Assembly: GCA_030686995.1 (NCBI GenBank)
Contig: CM060686.1
Location: 72,987,757 to 73,051,756, forward strand
Reading direction: 5' to 3'
From: Artemisia argyi
Taxonomy: Eukaryota; Streptophyta; Magnoliopsida; Asterales; Asteraceae
Length of the DNA stretch: 64,000 nucleotides
In this document: piece by piece, positions 11,549 to 23,880 of the stretch
Position numbering within the stretch: position 1 is the first letter of the stretch
Layout of the letters: every line of letters begins with the position of its first letter
The notes under the pieces: generated by a model
What the model saw: only the letters and a program-made list of their open reading frames with translations
What the model was told of the DNA's origin: nothing
The model's database searches: none
Program-made: the position numbers and the translations under genes

Positions 11549-12199
11549 CAACTTTATGTTGAATATGAAATTATGTGCTTGTTTTAGCTAGTCAACTATG
11601 TTTCTTGATGCTTTTTTAAAAATAATGAGTTGCTAGTATGTTACTATCAAATGTGTGAAATATGGTGTCTTTTTTTATTCCATTTGGTTGGTTTTGACGT
11701 GTTATTTGTTGGTAAAATGCGTGGGAGATTAAAGTCAATATGGTAATGCTGAAAAAGAAAATGTTTCTAAGAAAACTGGAAAATGTCAAATGAGAGTTGG
11801 TTGTTTTTGACGCCATCGGCTGCCAGTGGGGAAATACTCATTTTATAAACTATTTATAATTTTATATAGTTTCGGAAATTTACAACATAGTTAACAAAAC
11901 CAACCACATCAATCATGTTTCCAACATGATTAAGAGGGTGTCAACCTTGCCTCAAGTTGCCTCAACGTTTTGTAACAACAACCAATAATATTGTTCCAAC
12001 ACATTTTTTACCTAACCATGCCTCAACATGTATTTTTAGTGACAATCTTGGTCCACTCAAACATTAAATTTTATTTAATTAAACAATTTAATAAAAAAAA
12101 AAACCCATAATTAAACAATTAATAAAAAACAACTAATTTTATTAATAATAATTCATAGATTATTACATAATACTTTGGGAAAAAAAAACATAAATATAA
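11549..12199. other. Upstream region of the MACPF gene
   Basis: No coding frame is supported. It should contain the MACPF promoter and 5' UTR, but I saw no clear TATA box. From about 11930 the composition changes and repeats the word GCCTCAA several times, possibly the edge of the neighbouring transposon-related unit. Confidence 0.4.
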
Positions 12200-13164
12200 C
12201 TAAAAATTGCAAGGCCATCCATATTTCGCTGCGTACTCATGTTTTTTGGCGAGAGCAATTTCCCGCATAACCGAATCAGCTATGTGATTGTGTGGGTCGT
12301 TGTAAAACTTCAAAGCTCGTAAAAAGGCCTTTTCTTTAACACCACGTAGTTGTGCCGCCATCAATTTTTCGGCCAACCCATCCTTTGCACGTTTTTTCTC
12401 TAGCGACTCCTCCATTATTTGTGATTTCTTTGCAGCGTAATTTTGGAAGGTCGCAGCAACACTATTATTTGTCGACGACTCAGTAGCGATCTTTTTGCCC
12501 CGTTTTTTTCGAATAGGAGTTGTGTCGTTATTCAAATCCGGAATAATTGTCTCAACATTGTCGTTGCTTGATTCAGACGACTTTCTTCGTTTCTCGGAAT
12601 TAGACGATGACGTTTGACCCACAATTGGTTGTTCGAACCATTTGTCATATTTCCTTACAATCTCCCATGCTTCAATATGTCAAAAAGTCTTGCCTTTTGT
12701 TTTCCTTTTATAATCGGCCATGGCATTTTTCATCACGTCAAGATCGTCACAACCACTATCTCGAAGGCGGTTCTACAATTATAAAATTAACAAGTATAAT
12801 TTAATACAACCATATCAAATACAAACTATACAAAATAAAATAGAGTTTAAAAATATACCGATTGGATGTAGAGGCGTTAAAAATATTCATTTCGGCATTC
12901 ATATTTTTCCATTTTGTATTCAAGCCATGGTGTGTACGAGTATTATTTGGCACATTTTCCATGAAATGCTCAAGGATTCTTCCCCAAAAGCTTATAGACT
13001 TTTGTTGATTCCCGACTTTAGGACATGTCGAGATATGCACCCAATCTTTTGCCAAAGCGACCTCATCATCCGTCGTCCAAGGTATGCTTTTTGCTTTAGT
13101 CAACTTTTATATTTCTTCAACATCTTCAACACCATCATCATTTTGTTCTCCACCTAATTAATAA

Positions 13165-13207
13165 CAAAACAATTATGTATACCCAATAAAAAAAATCAAC
13201 TTATACG

Positions 13208-13287
<80 letters not shown>

Positions 13288-13339
13288 CGATTTTAAAAAA
13301 ACAATTATGTATACCCAATAAAAAAAATCAACTTATACG

Positions 13340-13377
<38 letters not shown>

Positions 13378-13390
13378 CGATTTTAAAAAA
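13165..13390. repeat. Tandem duplication carrying (AT)n microsatellites
   Basis: The words ACAATTATGTATACCC and ATCAACTTATACGATTTATA followed by (TA)n and ACGATTTTAAAAAA occur twice in tandem (about 13167-13300 and 13301-13390). The TA runs differ in length (13210-13286 and 13343-13376). They lie in the first intron of the Myb/SANT pseudogene. Confidence 0.85.
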
Positions 13391-13531
13391 ATAAATACGA
13401 TTATAAAAACAAAAACAATTATAAAAAATAAACATTTTTTACGCTTTATAAAATATATATCTGTTTGTAAAAAAATTACAAATTACGATTTAAAAAAATA
13501 TAATAAAAACAACGATTAAAAAATGTTAGGA

Positions 13532-13535
<4 letters not shown>

Positions 13536-13602
<67 letters not shown>
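13536..13602. repeat. (AT)n microsatellite
   Basis: Uninterrupted AT/TA dinucleotide run in the same intron. Confidence 0.95.
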
Positions 13603-13603
<1 letters not shown>

Positions 13604-14102
13604 GACTTAAAAAAATGTATAACGAATTAAAAAAATTGGAAACATACCGATTGTAGTTGGAAATTGAATTTCGGGAACATATTCAATTTCGTCATCTTCA
13701 TTATCGTAAAGCGGTAGTTGACGTTCAACACTTGGTTCACGTCTTGATGGACCGTCACGGAAGTCGTTGAACGGATCAAATTCACTAGTCATTGCTATAT
13801 TATAATGGGATGGATTTATTGGTGAAGGATGATGATAATATTCCCGTTGTGATTGAGGTTGATGTTGAGGATAATAGTTTTGAGTTGGAGGTTGGGGATA
13901 GTATGGTTGAGGTGGAATTTGGGGACGAATTGGTTGTGGATGAAGTTGCGGACGTGTGGATTGTGATCGAGACCCACGTCCCCGACCTTTGTGTGAGATT
14001 GAACCGCGTTTTGATTTAGGCTCCATTTTTTTTTTTTGGATTGAAAGAGATAGATTTTGATGTTGTGGAATTAGTAATTTAAAATGCACACATGGCAAGA
14101 TC

Positions 14103-14751
14103 TTAAGGGAGTTGAACCAAAAAAAAAAAATCGCTCAGTCGTTCAGGTCTGTATTTGGAAATTTTTTTCCAAAATTCAAATATGGTCTATATAGCGGAAA
14201 AAAATTTCTCGTGGTCTCTTTAAGTAATTGGCCCTAAACTTTTTTTTTTTATCACAACAATTATCTGCAACTATAAAATCACGTTGCTATGTATGGTTAC
14301 TCGTCTACTATTTATAATGATAATACAATGAAACCTAAAAAAACCTGATAGACCGAAACTAACAAACGAGCTTGGGCCTTATAATTTATTGCCTAATATG
14401 CGTGAGCCCATAATTTTCACTAAGAAAAATATTATATTTATTTACCTTATAATTATCATTTGCATAACAAACTATATTAATATAACAGGGGGAATTGATT
14501 CGCACAAACTTGAAAATGATTAGGACACTCAATTCTGTGCATTATATAGTTGTATTATATTTACAGTATGCTTTATCTCCTTATGCAGTTGAGTGTCTCA
14601 ATTAATTTTAAAAGTATGCAATTCACCTCCCTATATCAAGGAACCAATCTCCACCTTTAATCTTCATTTGATTCAATAGATGAGATTAAAATCACCATTT
14701 TAACAAACTCATCTTCATTTTTTATTTCAAATATTAATATCTTTTAAATCG

Positions 14752-14833
<82 letters not shown>

Positions 14834-15250
14834 TTTTTATAGATTGCACTTTGATATACTTTTGACAAAAAAAAAAGATAAAATAAAATAAAATAAAAAA
14901 CTTTATTTTTTTTTCACTTTTTTATTTTTTTTTCTTCATTTTTTCGTATTTGTTTTTCTTTTTTCCTTATTATTAAAACTTGCATAAGAAATCACATGTG
15001 ATTTTTCAAACACGTAATTTCAATCACATGTGATTTTCTTAAATGAACTATATAATCTATAAAATTACATGTGATTTTATTAGAATATTCAAATTAATGT
15101 TTAATCACATATGATTTCTCATTAATCAGCAACGAAGAAAAAAAAGACGAAAAGATGCAGCAAAAGCATATAAAAAATGCTCGTCTATAGAAATATAATT
15201 AAATGCTTGTCGTAATAGTATAATTCATTTTGTCTAACGATTACCGGTTT
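14103..15250. other. AT-rich intergenic DNA, no gene seen
   Basis: It contains an (AT)n run at 14753-14829 and poly-pyrimidine stretches near 14900-14970. The word ATCACATGTGATTT, a near-perfect palindrome, recurs around 14990-15115. No coding frame is supported. Confidence 0.5.
14753..14829. repeat. (AT)n microsatellite
   Basis: Dinucleotide run of about 38 units. Confidence 0.95.
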
Positions 15251-16022
15251 ATAAGATATTAAAATAAATAAGTGAAATATTAAAATGCTTTTAATATTAG
15301 TCATTGATTTCTTTATTAAATAGATGATGAGAATGAGTCTCTCCGCATACAAAGAAAATCTAGTATCCAAAATAACTCTCCTCCTATCTTATTTGTGATG
15401 GGGATAATCCTAATCCAACACTAAATACCCTCTTATTTCTAGTAAAACAAGGAGAAGGACCCGCCGCGTTGTGGCGGGGGCATTCATACCTGTTTGTATG
15501 TTTCTCGAAGTTGTGAGCATGACCAAATAGACAAAAGTCGATAGATATATTGACAGGAACATGTTTACAAAATATTTCAAGTGTTTGTCCCAAGCACAAT
15601 CAAATAACAATACAAGCCATGGAGAAACTAAACAACTACCTAAACCCCTATGTTTGCAAGTAACGTTTAGTATCACTAACAGTCTAACCATAAGCAAAAA
15701 ACGTAAAAGCAAATACGACGATAACAATAAAGAAAGAATGTAAGATCTGTGCCACCTGCCAGAAACGTCGCTACAAGTAAGATTGCCAAAGTTCTGGATA
15801 GTTTTGGAATACGAATCATATTTGTATAGAGACTAATACCATTTGCAAAGTAACAGGCCAACATTAAGGGATTGGTCCAAAACAATAAAAAGCAGGCCCA
15901 AGCATACAACAAACAGGGATTGGTCCACTTACATTAGTTTTATATAAAATCTGGGAATGTGGGAAAATAGTATAATATCCAATCTGAGAGTTTGTTCCGA
16001 GGAGAAATGATATATATAGTAA
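15251..16022. repeat. Tandem duplication, copy 1 (uninterrupted, 772 bp)
   Basis: It begins ATAAGATATT and ends at TATATATAGT. Copy 2 starts right after it at 16023. The first part ends in a GC-rich imperfect hairpin (CCGCCGCGTTGTGGCGGGGG at 15462-15481). The second part, from 15483, includes a minus-strand frame (about 15760-15912) encoding a hydrophobic, membrane-like peptide starting MLYAWACFLLFWTNPLMLAC, perhaps a gene fragment that I cannot identify. Confidence 0.85.
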
Positions 16023-16253
16023 ATAAGATATTTAAATAAATAAGTGAAATATTAAAATTCTTTTAATATTAGTCATTAATTTCTTTATTAAATAGATGAT
16101 GAGAATAAGTCTCTCCGCATACAAAGAAAATTTAGTATCCAAAATAACTCTCCTCCTATCTTATTTGTGATTGGGATAATCCTAATCCAACAATAAATAC
16201 CCTCTTATTTCTAGTAAAACAAGGAGAAGGAACTGCCGCGCTGCGGCGGGGGC

Positions 16254-16254
<1 letters not shown>
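16023..16254. repeat. Tandem duplication, copy 2, segment a
   Basis: This matches 15251-15482 of copy 1 with scattered substitutions, up to the A of GGGGGCA. In copy 1 that A is followed directly by TTCATACC. Here the Helitron-like insertion begins. Confidence 0.85.

Positions 16255-16255
<1 letters not shown>

Positions 16256-16323
<68 letters not shown>
16256..16323. repeat. (AT)n microsatellite at the Helitron-like 5' end
   Basis: Dinucleotide run directly following the insertion boundary. Confidence 0.95.
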
Positions 16324-16324
<1 letters not shown>

Positions 16325-16532
16325 TAAAAGGGGGGAGGATGGTTGGGGCAAGCACTGTAACTGCTACAGTTGTTTTTATAGTAACGTGCTTCAAGAAGTT
16401 GTACACAAGAGTGCAACACCACATATATTTATCTCCACACAAAACAGACACACAATATATCCATTCTCTTTCACGTCTTCTCCAGAAGCTACCACACTCA
16501 TTAGTAACATCAAATCCAAAAGGCTCATCAAA

Positions 16533-18920
16533 ATGATCAAATCCACCAAGCTAACTCAACAAAAATGTGAAGATCCATCAACAGCAAAACAAAAAAAAAT
16601 CAGTAAGTATGCCACCTCTAATCTTTATAGTTACTTTCTTTTTTTATAATAATGCTTTCTTTTATTATTGGTCTCAGTGGCTCGGTTTATGGTATTAAAT
16701 AGTTCAATTGAATCTTAAAAGATTCAATTTTGAAATTAGGGTTTTATTGTCATTTGGGGATTTTGTTAATGGTACCAGTGTATTTTGGTGGAAATGACTT
16801 TGGGTTTTTTTGTTGTGATAAATTGAAAAATTTAACCTTATTTTGCAGTTTTCCCAGGTTAGTTTAGGCTTATGAGGTTACTTTCTTTGTTAAGCACATG
16901 GGCGAGCCTTTGCTTATTTAGTTTGGCTACTTTTTTATTCGATGATTTTTGCTAACCATATACTCAAACTAGTGTGGACTCTATTGGCCTTTTTTTTATG
17001 ATTAGGGTAACCATTTTTAGCCATTCAGGGATTTATCACATAACTCTTATTTAAGTCGTGGAAAGGTTACGCTACTCAAGAACTGTCTAAGTAAACTGTA
17101 CCTTTTTACCATGTTCTGAAATAATCAAGTGTGTCTTATGTTCACAAAACTGAAACGAAAACACATTCTATTAAGTGTCGAATAACTTATGTGTATTTCT
17201 TTGTACTTTTCAAGTAGCTGCAAGATAGAATTGTCCAAGTAAAATGTACCTTTCTACTCTGTTCTCAACTGATCAGTTGTATCTTATGTTGACAATTGAA
17301 GCGAATGATTTAAGGTGGCATTGTCCACGGAGAAACCGCCCCAATGGCAAGTCAATTTAAGTTGTTTAGGGTCTGCTTATTTGGAAAATTCCGTGTATTT
17401 AACAAGCTGATAAGTAAATCCAACCACCCCTGAATTTGCAACACACCACACCACACGCACACACATTGCAACATGAAACTAACCGTGCTATGTATACAAA
17501 CCGTTACAGTCTAAAACCTATTTGTACAATGTTCGGTATGGGTAATAAGTATCTATCTCTCTCACTTTTAGTCTACTCTGATAAGATACAACATGATATG
17601 TGTTTGTGTTTCCTTACTTCAGTCTACTCTGATAAGATACAACATGATATGTACGGTTCTGAGTCTAATCACTTTTGATAATTTTTTAGTCGTCGCAACT
17701 TTTTTAGCTTTATTTGTACCTGCAGGCGTGCAGACTCATATGACTACAGAATTAGATGTTAGGAAAAAATCACATCAAAGTAACCATTAGACTCACCACT
17801 AGGGAATGCAAAGTGATGGGGGAGCAGCTGCGTGGCAAATGCATAAAGAATAAGCAATCCCCGATGCCTACTAGAGAATAAGCTTAAGGTAATAACTATT
17901 TTGAAAGTATAAAAGGTGGCCCATTGTTGATACTTTTTAATAAAGTGTACCTAATCACTTATTGAAATTGGAAAACAATTTTTGAATCAGATCATCATGT
18001 AAACATGCTACAATCACATTTTTATCTTTTAATCATTTTTTCAGGTGCCTTGAGAAGGTGATGATTCTAATGATGATACATGTGGTTTGTGTGGGAATAG
18101 TGGCGATTTTATATGCAGTGATGGATGACCGTCTACTTTTCACCAATACGTTCTTCAATATAGAGGTACCATATTGATCACTAGGTGGAACACGTGCGCA
18201 AGGGCAACTATGGGGGTTTAGCTCACTATTTATCACATTCAACCAAAATTGGCCGTGTTGAGTAATGGACCAATGAATGTCAGGCTCACAATGGGTCACG
18301 TACAGGGTGCTTTATCTATACTTCTAATTGCAGCTGCTGGTGCGGTTTATTGATATTGACACGACCTCTTGTTATTGCAAACACGGCTTACTGTTGGTCA
18401 TGGATCTTACTGCTAATGCATTTAGCTGCTGTTTATGCAACATTAATGCCAGGCTTACATAAAAGGTAGTGCCAGCCATTCTTTTTGTTTTATCTTTTCG
18501 GATTTGATATGCGACTTTTTACACCTTACAAATGCAGTTTTTTACAGCTTTTAGCTGCTGATATTCAGAGCTTTTAAATGCTTATATTACACCATTTATA
18601 TGTTGTTTACACTGTAGACAAAATGAGTGTTTGGACACGCACTTTTATAATCTATTTGGACAGTGGAAATAAGAGATGTTTGGCCACAGGTTTTCCAGTG
18701 TTGTATGTTGTTTTTTAACAACTTTTTATGGCCTGTAGATGAGGGCAAAAGTGGATACGAAGAAGGGAAGACAAGTTCATATTTCCAGGAGGTGCAACTC
18801 AGTTTATACATGTTGCAAATCAGTACGTGGATCAAATTTCCAAGGTATTCCATTTTTACATTTTCGGTGTGTTCAATTCCTTTGTTGTTTCTTTTGATTA
18901 ACTTTTTTTTAACTATTTGC
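16533..18920 (+). pseudogene. Captured PHD-finger gene fragments (IDM1-like)
   Basis: A possible first exon opens with MIKSTKLTQQKCEDPSTAKQ at 16533 and runs into a GTAAGT donor near 16602. The diagnostic piece is at about 18045-18165, behind a TTTTTCAG acceptor. It encodes SNDDTCGLCGNSGDFICSDG, then a TGA, then PSTFHQ. This is the first half of a plant PHD finger (C-x2-C, C, then CDGCPSTFHQ), with the fourth zinc-binding Cys replaced by a stop. A second Cys-rich stretch follows at about 18331-18470. PHD fingers read histone tails; the IDM1/ROS4 acetyltransferases have very similar PHD wording, but the assignment to that family is tentative. Separate fragments with introns and stops inside a Helitron-like element fit gene capture. 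Confidence 0.55.
17571..17655. repeat. 52-bp tandem repeat, two copies
   Basis: TCTACTCTGATAAGATACAA followed by CATGATATGT occurs at about 17572 and again at about 17624, inside the Helitron-like element. Confidence 0.85.
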
Positions 18921-20222
18921 GGTTGATGCCAGAAGTTTTCATGATGTTACTGATGTCCATGATGCAACCGTTTGGGTAAACAGTGGATGACACAACAAGT
19001 TCTTAACCACGATTGCTACTTTGCAGCAACATGTGGTAATTCCTGTGCACACAGGTTTGTCCCACTGACTATGACTTTTATTGTTGAATGACAAATCTTT
19101 GCACTTCCATTTTCTTGGTCTACACTTGCTATTGGCTAGCGACACAAAACATATTAAAATTTTATCCTTACATTCAGTTTTAACTTCCACTATTTCACGA
19201 TATTCATAGTATACATCGACACTAAAACACGATACAACTAAATTTTTTACAATTAATAGAACACCTAATTTATATAAAAAACCTCAATATTGTTCATTTC
19301 TACAAAAAAGATTCAATGAAAAACATTATGAACATCCAATTGTTGCAGGCTTTCATGTCTAAAAGTGGCGGCACAACGTGGGTCAAAATTAGCCATTTTT
19401 CGACATGTTTTTTTTATAAGTACATTATTTCTTTATCCTTTTGCCCCTTTAGAGATATAAACATAACCCAAATCGACTGATTCATAAGTATCTGGTCCGA
19501 AATTTCCGTTGATAAAATTAGAGGTGAAACGTAATCACACGATTCTATAGTATGTTATCAAACATTTTGCCATATTTTTCTGATTGAAGTATCTCCATTC
19601 GAGTGTTGTCATATACACTTTAAGATTGAATTGCAGGTGTTGAAGTCGGTAGTGGTGGAGGATCCACTGAAAATTTTGCATTTGAATCCGAGATTGAGAG
19701 ATGATAGGAGTCATTTAAAAACTGGGAATTTAACAATTTTGCCTTTTAAGATATATTGTACAGTAATAGTTTAAATTCCAAATATGAGCTAATGACATTC
19801 AAGTATATCAAATTCATAAAGCCTATGCGTTATACTGATATTCCACATGCTTATAGTGCATTCTAAGGTGTCATGGTTAGTCTTATTAGTTCATTATTTG
19901 TTAACTTTTTCTATTTATACAAGTATTAACTATTCTTTTTCTGTTGGAACGGGTTAAGATTCCAGACGTGAGTTCTACTAAATTGAATAAGTCTATTATG
20001 AGCCACTCGCTCATCGAGATTCTCTGCAGCAGTCATACATCCAACAAGATTACCGGACAATGTATTCAGGAGACTTGCTTAAATGTTTGTACTGTTTTGC
20101 TTCCAAATAAACATGTGCATAATTGAAATAACAAAATTAATAATTACACAGTACAACCGACAAAACACAAACACACAAAACATACAAAACCCCGCCGCAA
20201 TGCGCGGGCTTACCCCTACTCG

Positions 20223-20304
20223 TTCATACCTGTTTGTATGTTTCTCGCAGCTGTGAGCATGACCAAATAGACAAAAGTGGATAGATATATTGACAGGAAC
20301 ATGT
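20223..20304. repeat. Tandem duplication, copy 2, segment b
   Basis: This matches 15483-15564 of copy 1 and ends at the left target duplication (CATGT, 20300-20304) of the Athila element. The rest of copy 2 resumes at 34875. Confidence 0.88.
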
Positions 20305-23300
20305 TGATGAGTGTGTAAATACTCATCTTTTTTATCGTATCTGAACTACCAAAACATCCAAAAACACTCAGAAATGCATCAAAATACAGAAATTATCCCA
20401 AAACTGTGTTTTATATCTTTTAGATGCAAAATGTTTAAAAACAAATGAAAAACGAACAAAGTTTGCATAATTGGCAGTTTCAGTCCCTCAAGTTTCATAA
20501 ATTGACAAAACTAGTCCCTGAGCATTTTTTATGAAAGAAAAGTCAACCCAAGGTTTTTAAAAGTAAAAAATTATCAAATTTAGTCCTTGGATGAAAAGTT
20601 TGAGAAAATTACACTTTTGGTCCCCAAGTTTCAAAAATGGCAAAACAAGTCCTCGGGTATTTAAAAATTGGAATTTATCAAATATTACCCTGGTACTATT
20701 AAAACTTGGCAAATTAGGTCCCTTTGATATCTTTGGAAATATGGCAAAATCAGTCCCTAAGTTTTAGCTTTTGGCAAAATTAGTCCTTGTGATATTTTGT
20801 ACACCAAACGGACCTAGTATTATTTAACTCCCCAAATCCAAAACCCACCCAATCCAAAACAAAACCCAAAGCCCAAAACCCTTACTCCCTTGGCCCATCT
20901 CCTCCCACAGCCCAACCATTTTCAATATTAAGCATGCCAGGGTCAAACCCCAAAGTCAAACCCCGTCCCCTCCACCTCACACCCCACTCACTACAAACCT
21001 CCAAGGCCACCATCATCACACCTAGCCTTCACCCCTGCAGCACTCAAACCCCCCCCCCTTTCCTAACTAAACACACATATCAGTCCAAGAACACATCCCT
21101 GGCACCAATTATCATAATAAAAAGCCAAAATTAACTTTGGGCGCCAAAATCTTTGAAGGGTCAGGATTGATGCAATTCATCCAAGGGCTGGAATTAGTGC
21201 TGGGAAAAGTCCAAGGGAACTCAGAAACCCTAATTGAAGATTATTTAAAGGAAGAGAAGCCATGGAAGAGGGTGTGTAGAATTTAGCTTATTTAAATTAA
21301 TGTCGATTTATTTTCTAAGTGTAAAAGTTTAGTAGCCAAGTTGTATTTTCAGTATCCTTAGTGTAATTTAGAAGCTCTATTAATAAAAGATTACAAGTTT
21401 CAGTTTCAATTTCAATATTTCTAAATTTTGCTTTGAATTCTTATTTTAGTGTAAAAGATGTTTAAATGTTATTTTCAGGTTCCATCAACTTATTTAGAAT
21501 AGATATAAGCTTTGAAAAGCTCAGAAATCATTTGCATAAGCTTTCATTCAAAAAACTCAAAAAAAATACAAAAAAAATATGCAGGTCATGGTAAAGAAGC
21601 TTGGAGCACAGTTTATTTGGGATGACTGTGGGTTAGAATTCCTTAGGGAATATTAGGAAGTGGTTTATGATTCTTGGTTTCATGGTTTAAAGCTTGGAAG
21701 CACATTGTGAGCTAAAACCTTCTACTTTCCTTTGAGTTTTAATTAAATGTTGTGGTATTGTTTCTTTTATAATTAGTGCTTAATTGTGCTTATACATGGT
21801 CTCTTAGCTTATTAGAGTGGTCCTGGTTTAGCAGAAATAGATTTGATAAGTGGTACTTAGAGTTGGTAGTAAACTGTGTTAGCTTAGTCAAATCTATACA
21901 CTGGAATTGTGCTTGTTAATTGTTGGATCTAATTGTTCTAGCAGCTTTTAAATCAGTTAGGATTAGTAGATCAATCAATAGTTGGAGATTTATTTCTTGA
22001 ATCTTAAAAAACATAGTGTTAACTGATTTACAAAGGGTGTTTGGTTCAGGATGGATCTCCGACTTTCAGTGATGTTTAATAGTTGTTTGCTGTGTAGACA
22101 TCTTACCATAGGTTAATTTAAGTCATTAGAATAACAAAATCCAGGTCTTGAACTAGGAAATTCAAAATCACTTGCATACACCTTTAACAGTCCAACTGTG
22201 GTGGAATGTGTATGCCAAACCCTTGATTTCAGTACAAAACCTGTTTAGATTACCTAAGTTACTGTCATCTAGTGTTTATTCATCATTCTCGGTCACCTAG
22301 GATCAATCAAAAATCATATAATTCAAAGTTCTTCAAAATTTGAAAAAGTCAAAAGTAGCAATAGGTGCAAAATCTCATTTCTGGTGAGAATTTTCTGGAA
22401 TTTTGTGCTTGGATTTGAAACTTGAAAATTTTTGAGGTTAAATTATCCCAACTAAACTACAAGGACTCATGGTCAGCTTATTTTAGTGATTTTTTGTGTA
22501 GCTTTTGTTTGAGCTTAATTAGGGCTGCAGGGGTTGCAACCTCCCCTGCACCAGGGTCATTGGTCTATCTTCTTTTGCTTATTGTGATGTACTCAGTGGA
22601 CCCCACAACCCCCCTTGGGCTTTTTGAAGAGCTTAACAGCTCAGCTTTTGACTCCTGAGCTTATTTTACCCCTTGGTTTATTATTATTGCTTACCTTATT
22701 TGAGCCTTCTTTGAGACCTGTCCACAACCCAAACTTGACCACCTCAGTTGTTGTGCCTAGTTTCAAGCCCCACCAAGTGATCAAAGATAAGCCATAAGCC
22801 CCAGCTTATTGGCTTATTGGGAAGTTGACTAGGTCAACCTTAAGGGTTAATCATAATTTTGAACCCCCTTTCACCTCTGTGGACCCCACAGAGGTCCAAA
22901 AGACCCTTGGTTGAGGCCTGTCATGTTCTAAGTTTGTTTTGGAATTGCTTATTAGCTTATGTTTGCTTGTTCTGTTGGATTTTCTTGCTGTTTAAAGTTC
23001 ATTTAAGTTACTTTTAGTTATTTTAGCTTATTTTGTAGCTTGTGATAGCTTCTATTTAAGCCATTTGGCTTATTTTTCTGCTTATTTATAAGCATTTCTC
23101 ATTTTTAAATTTTTCTCAGATTCCTTGTAGGTTAAAATAATTTTAGTAATTTTTTCAGATTTTTCCTTTGTCATTTAGTACTTTTTTATAATTTAATTTA
23201 GTTTAAATTAATAAAATAATTAGTTTTTAATTAATAATAAATAATTAAAAAGTAGGAAAAATAGATTTTCTGTTCTAAAATTAGTTTTATAATATTTTAG

Positions 23301-23857
23301 ATTTTTCTAAATTTAATTTTCATTTTTCTAGTTAATTTTCATAATTAATTAATAATTAGTATAATTTAGTTAATTAAAAAATAATTAATAATTAGTAATT
23401 AATTAATAGTAATTAATTAAATAGTTGTAAAAATAATTTTAATTTTCTTAAAATTTTCTTATAACATTAGGATTGTAAAAATATAATTTTCACATTCGTA
23501 GGACTGTATTTGCTCAAGTTTCACTTTTTATTTTGCGCGTTTGCGTTTAATTTAAATTCAAACGCGCGTTTTTTAGGTTTCACTTACGTTTTTAGGTTAT
23601 CTGATCATCAGTAATTGTTAGAATAGTGTTTCTAAGTTGTTTTCAATCATAATCTCATAGTTTAATCATACAAATCAAATTCCTGATCCTCCTGTTAAAT
23701 CACCCGATCACTTAAAACGTTTTCAAATACAATTGCATACCTCGCTGGGACATAACGACCCGGGAATACACTGTACACCTTGGTTAGTTGGTCTGAGATG
23801 TTTGACTTGGTTGACCACTCACATTGGTAAACTTAGTTGACCGTTTAGGACCAATCA
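20305..23857 (+). repeat. Athila 5' LTR (3,553 bp)
   Basis: It begins TGATGAGTGTG and ends GGACCAATCA, and is collinear with the 3' LTR. It lacks a 189-bp block that the 3' LTR has at 33869-34057; the breakpoint here is the GTG of CTTGTGATAGC near 23043. The interior is rich in GCTTA words. No protein is encoded. Confidence 0.95.
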
Positions 23858-23862
23858 AAATT

Positions 23863-23880
23863 TGGAGCCGCTGCCGGGGA
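23863..23880 (+). promoter_or_regulatory. Athila primer-binding site
   Basis: TGGAGCCGCTGCCGGGGA, five bases after the LTR end. It resembles the tRNA-Asp-type site TGGCGCCGTTGCCGGGGA common in Athila elements, with two differences. Confidence 0.8.

Larger units (their letters stand above)
12203..14026 (-). pseudogene. Myb/SANT-like protein of PIF/Harbinger or NAM-associated type, broken
   Basis: Three exon-like blocks lie on the minus strand. Block 1 (13648-14026) starts MEPKSKRGSISHKGRGRG, is rich in Pro, Gln and Tyr, and ends in a GTATG donor. Block 2 (about 12859-13153) carries the SANT/Myb-like segment IPWTTDDEVALAKDWVHIS, then SFWGRILEHFMENVPNNTRT and LNTKWKNMN. Block 3 (down to about 12203) has HIEAWEIVRKYDKW, a Ser-rich linker with a basic KKRGKK patch, and an Ala/Lys coiled tail ending EYAAKYGWPCNF. 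This domain order is that of the DNA-binding second protein of PIF/Harbinger transposons and the related genes often annotated as NAM-associated or glutathione S-transferase T3-like. Block 2 has an in-frame TAA just before the SANT segment and block 3 a TGA just before HIEAW, so no full protein can be made. No transposase or clear terminal repeats were found nearby, so transposon origin is inferred. Confidence 0.7.
16255..20222 (+). mobile_element. Helitron-like insertion carrying a broken PHD-finger gene
   Basis: Comparison with the empty site in copy 1 (A15482 / T15483) shows about 3,968 bp inserted exactly between an A and a T, as Helitrons do. The left end has an (AT)n run, then ATACTAAAAGGGGGGAGG, like many plant Helitron 5' ends. 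The right end has a GC hairpin, CCCGCCGCAATGCGCGGG at 20191-20208, about 12 bp before the boundary, as at Helitron 3' ends. However, the last bases are ACTCG and not the canonical CTRR, and the first are TTAT and not TC. No Rep/helicase is present, so it is non-autonomous. Its cargo is described separately. Confidence 0.65.

Noticed and set aside
11926..14110. Complete PIF/Harbinger element around the Myb/SANT gene
   Set aside because: Candidate ends near 11930 and 14100 do not pair as inverted repeats and no transposase is present.
20934..21134. Pro/Thr/Ser-rich 66-codon frame present in both Athila LTRs (also 31762-31962)
   Set aside because: It is conserved only because the LTRs are copies of each other; it lies in the LTR with no protein-like constraint visible.
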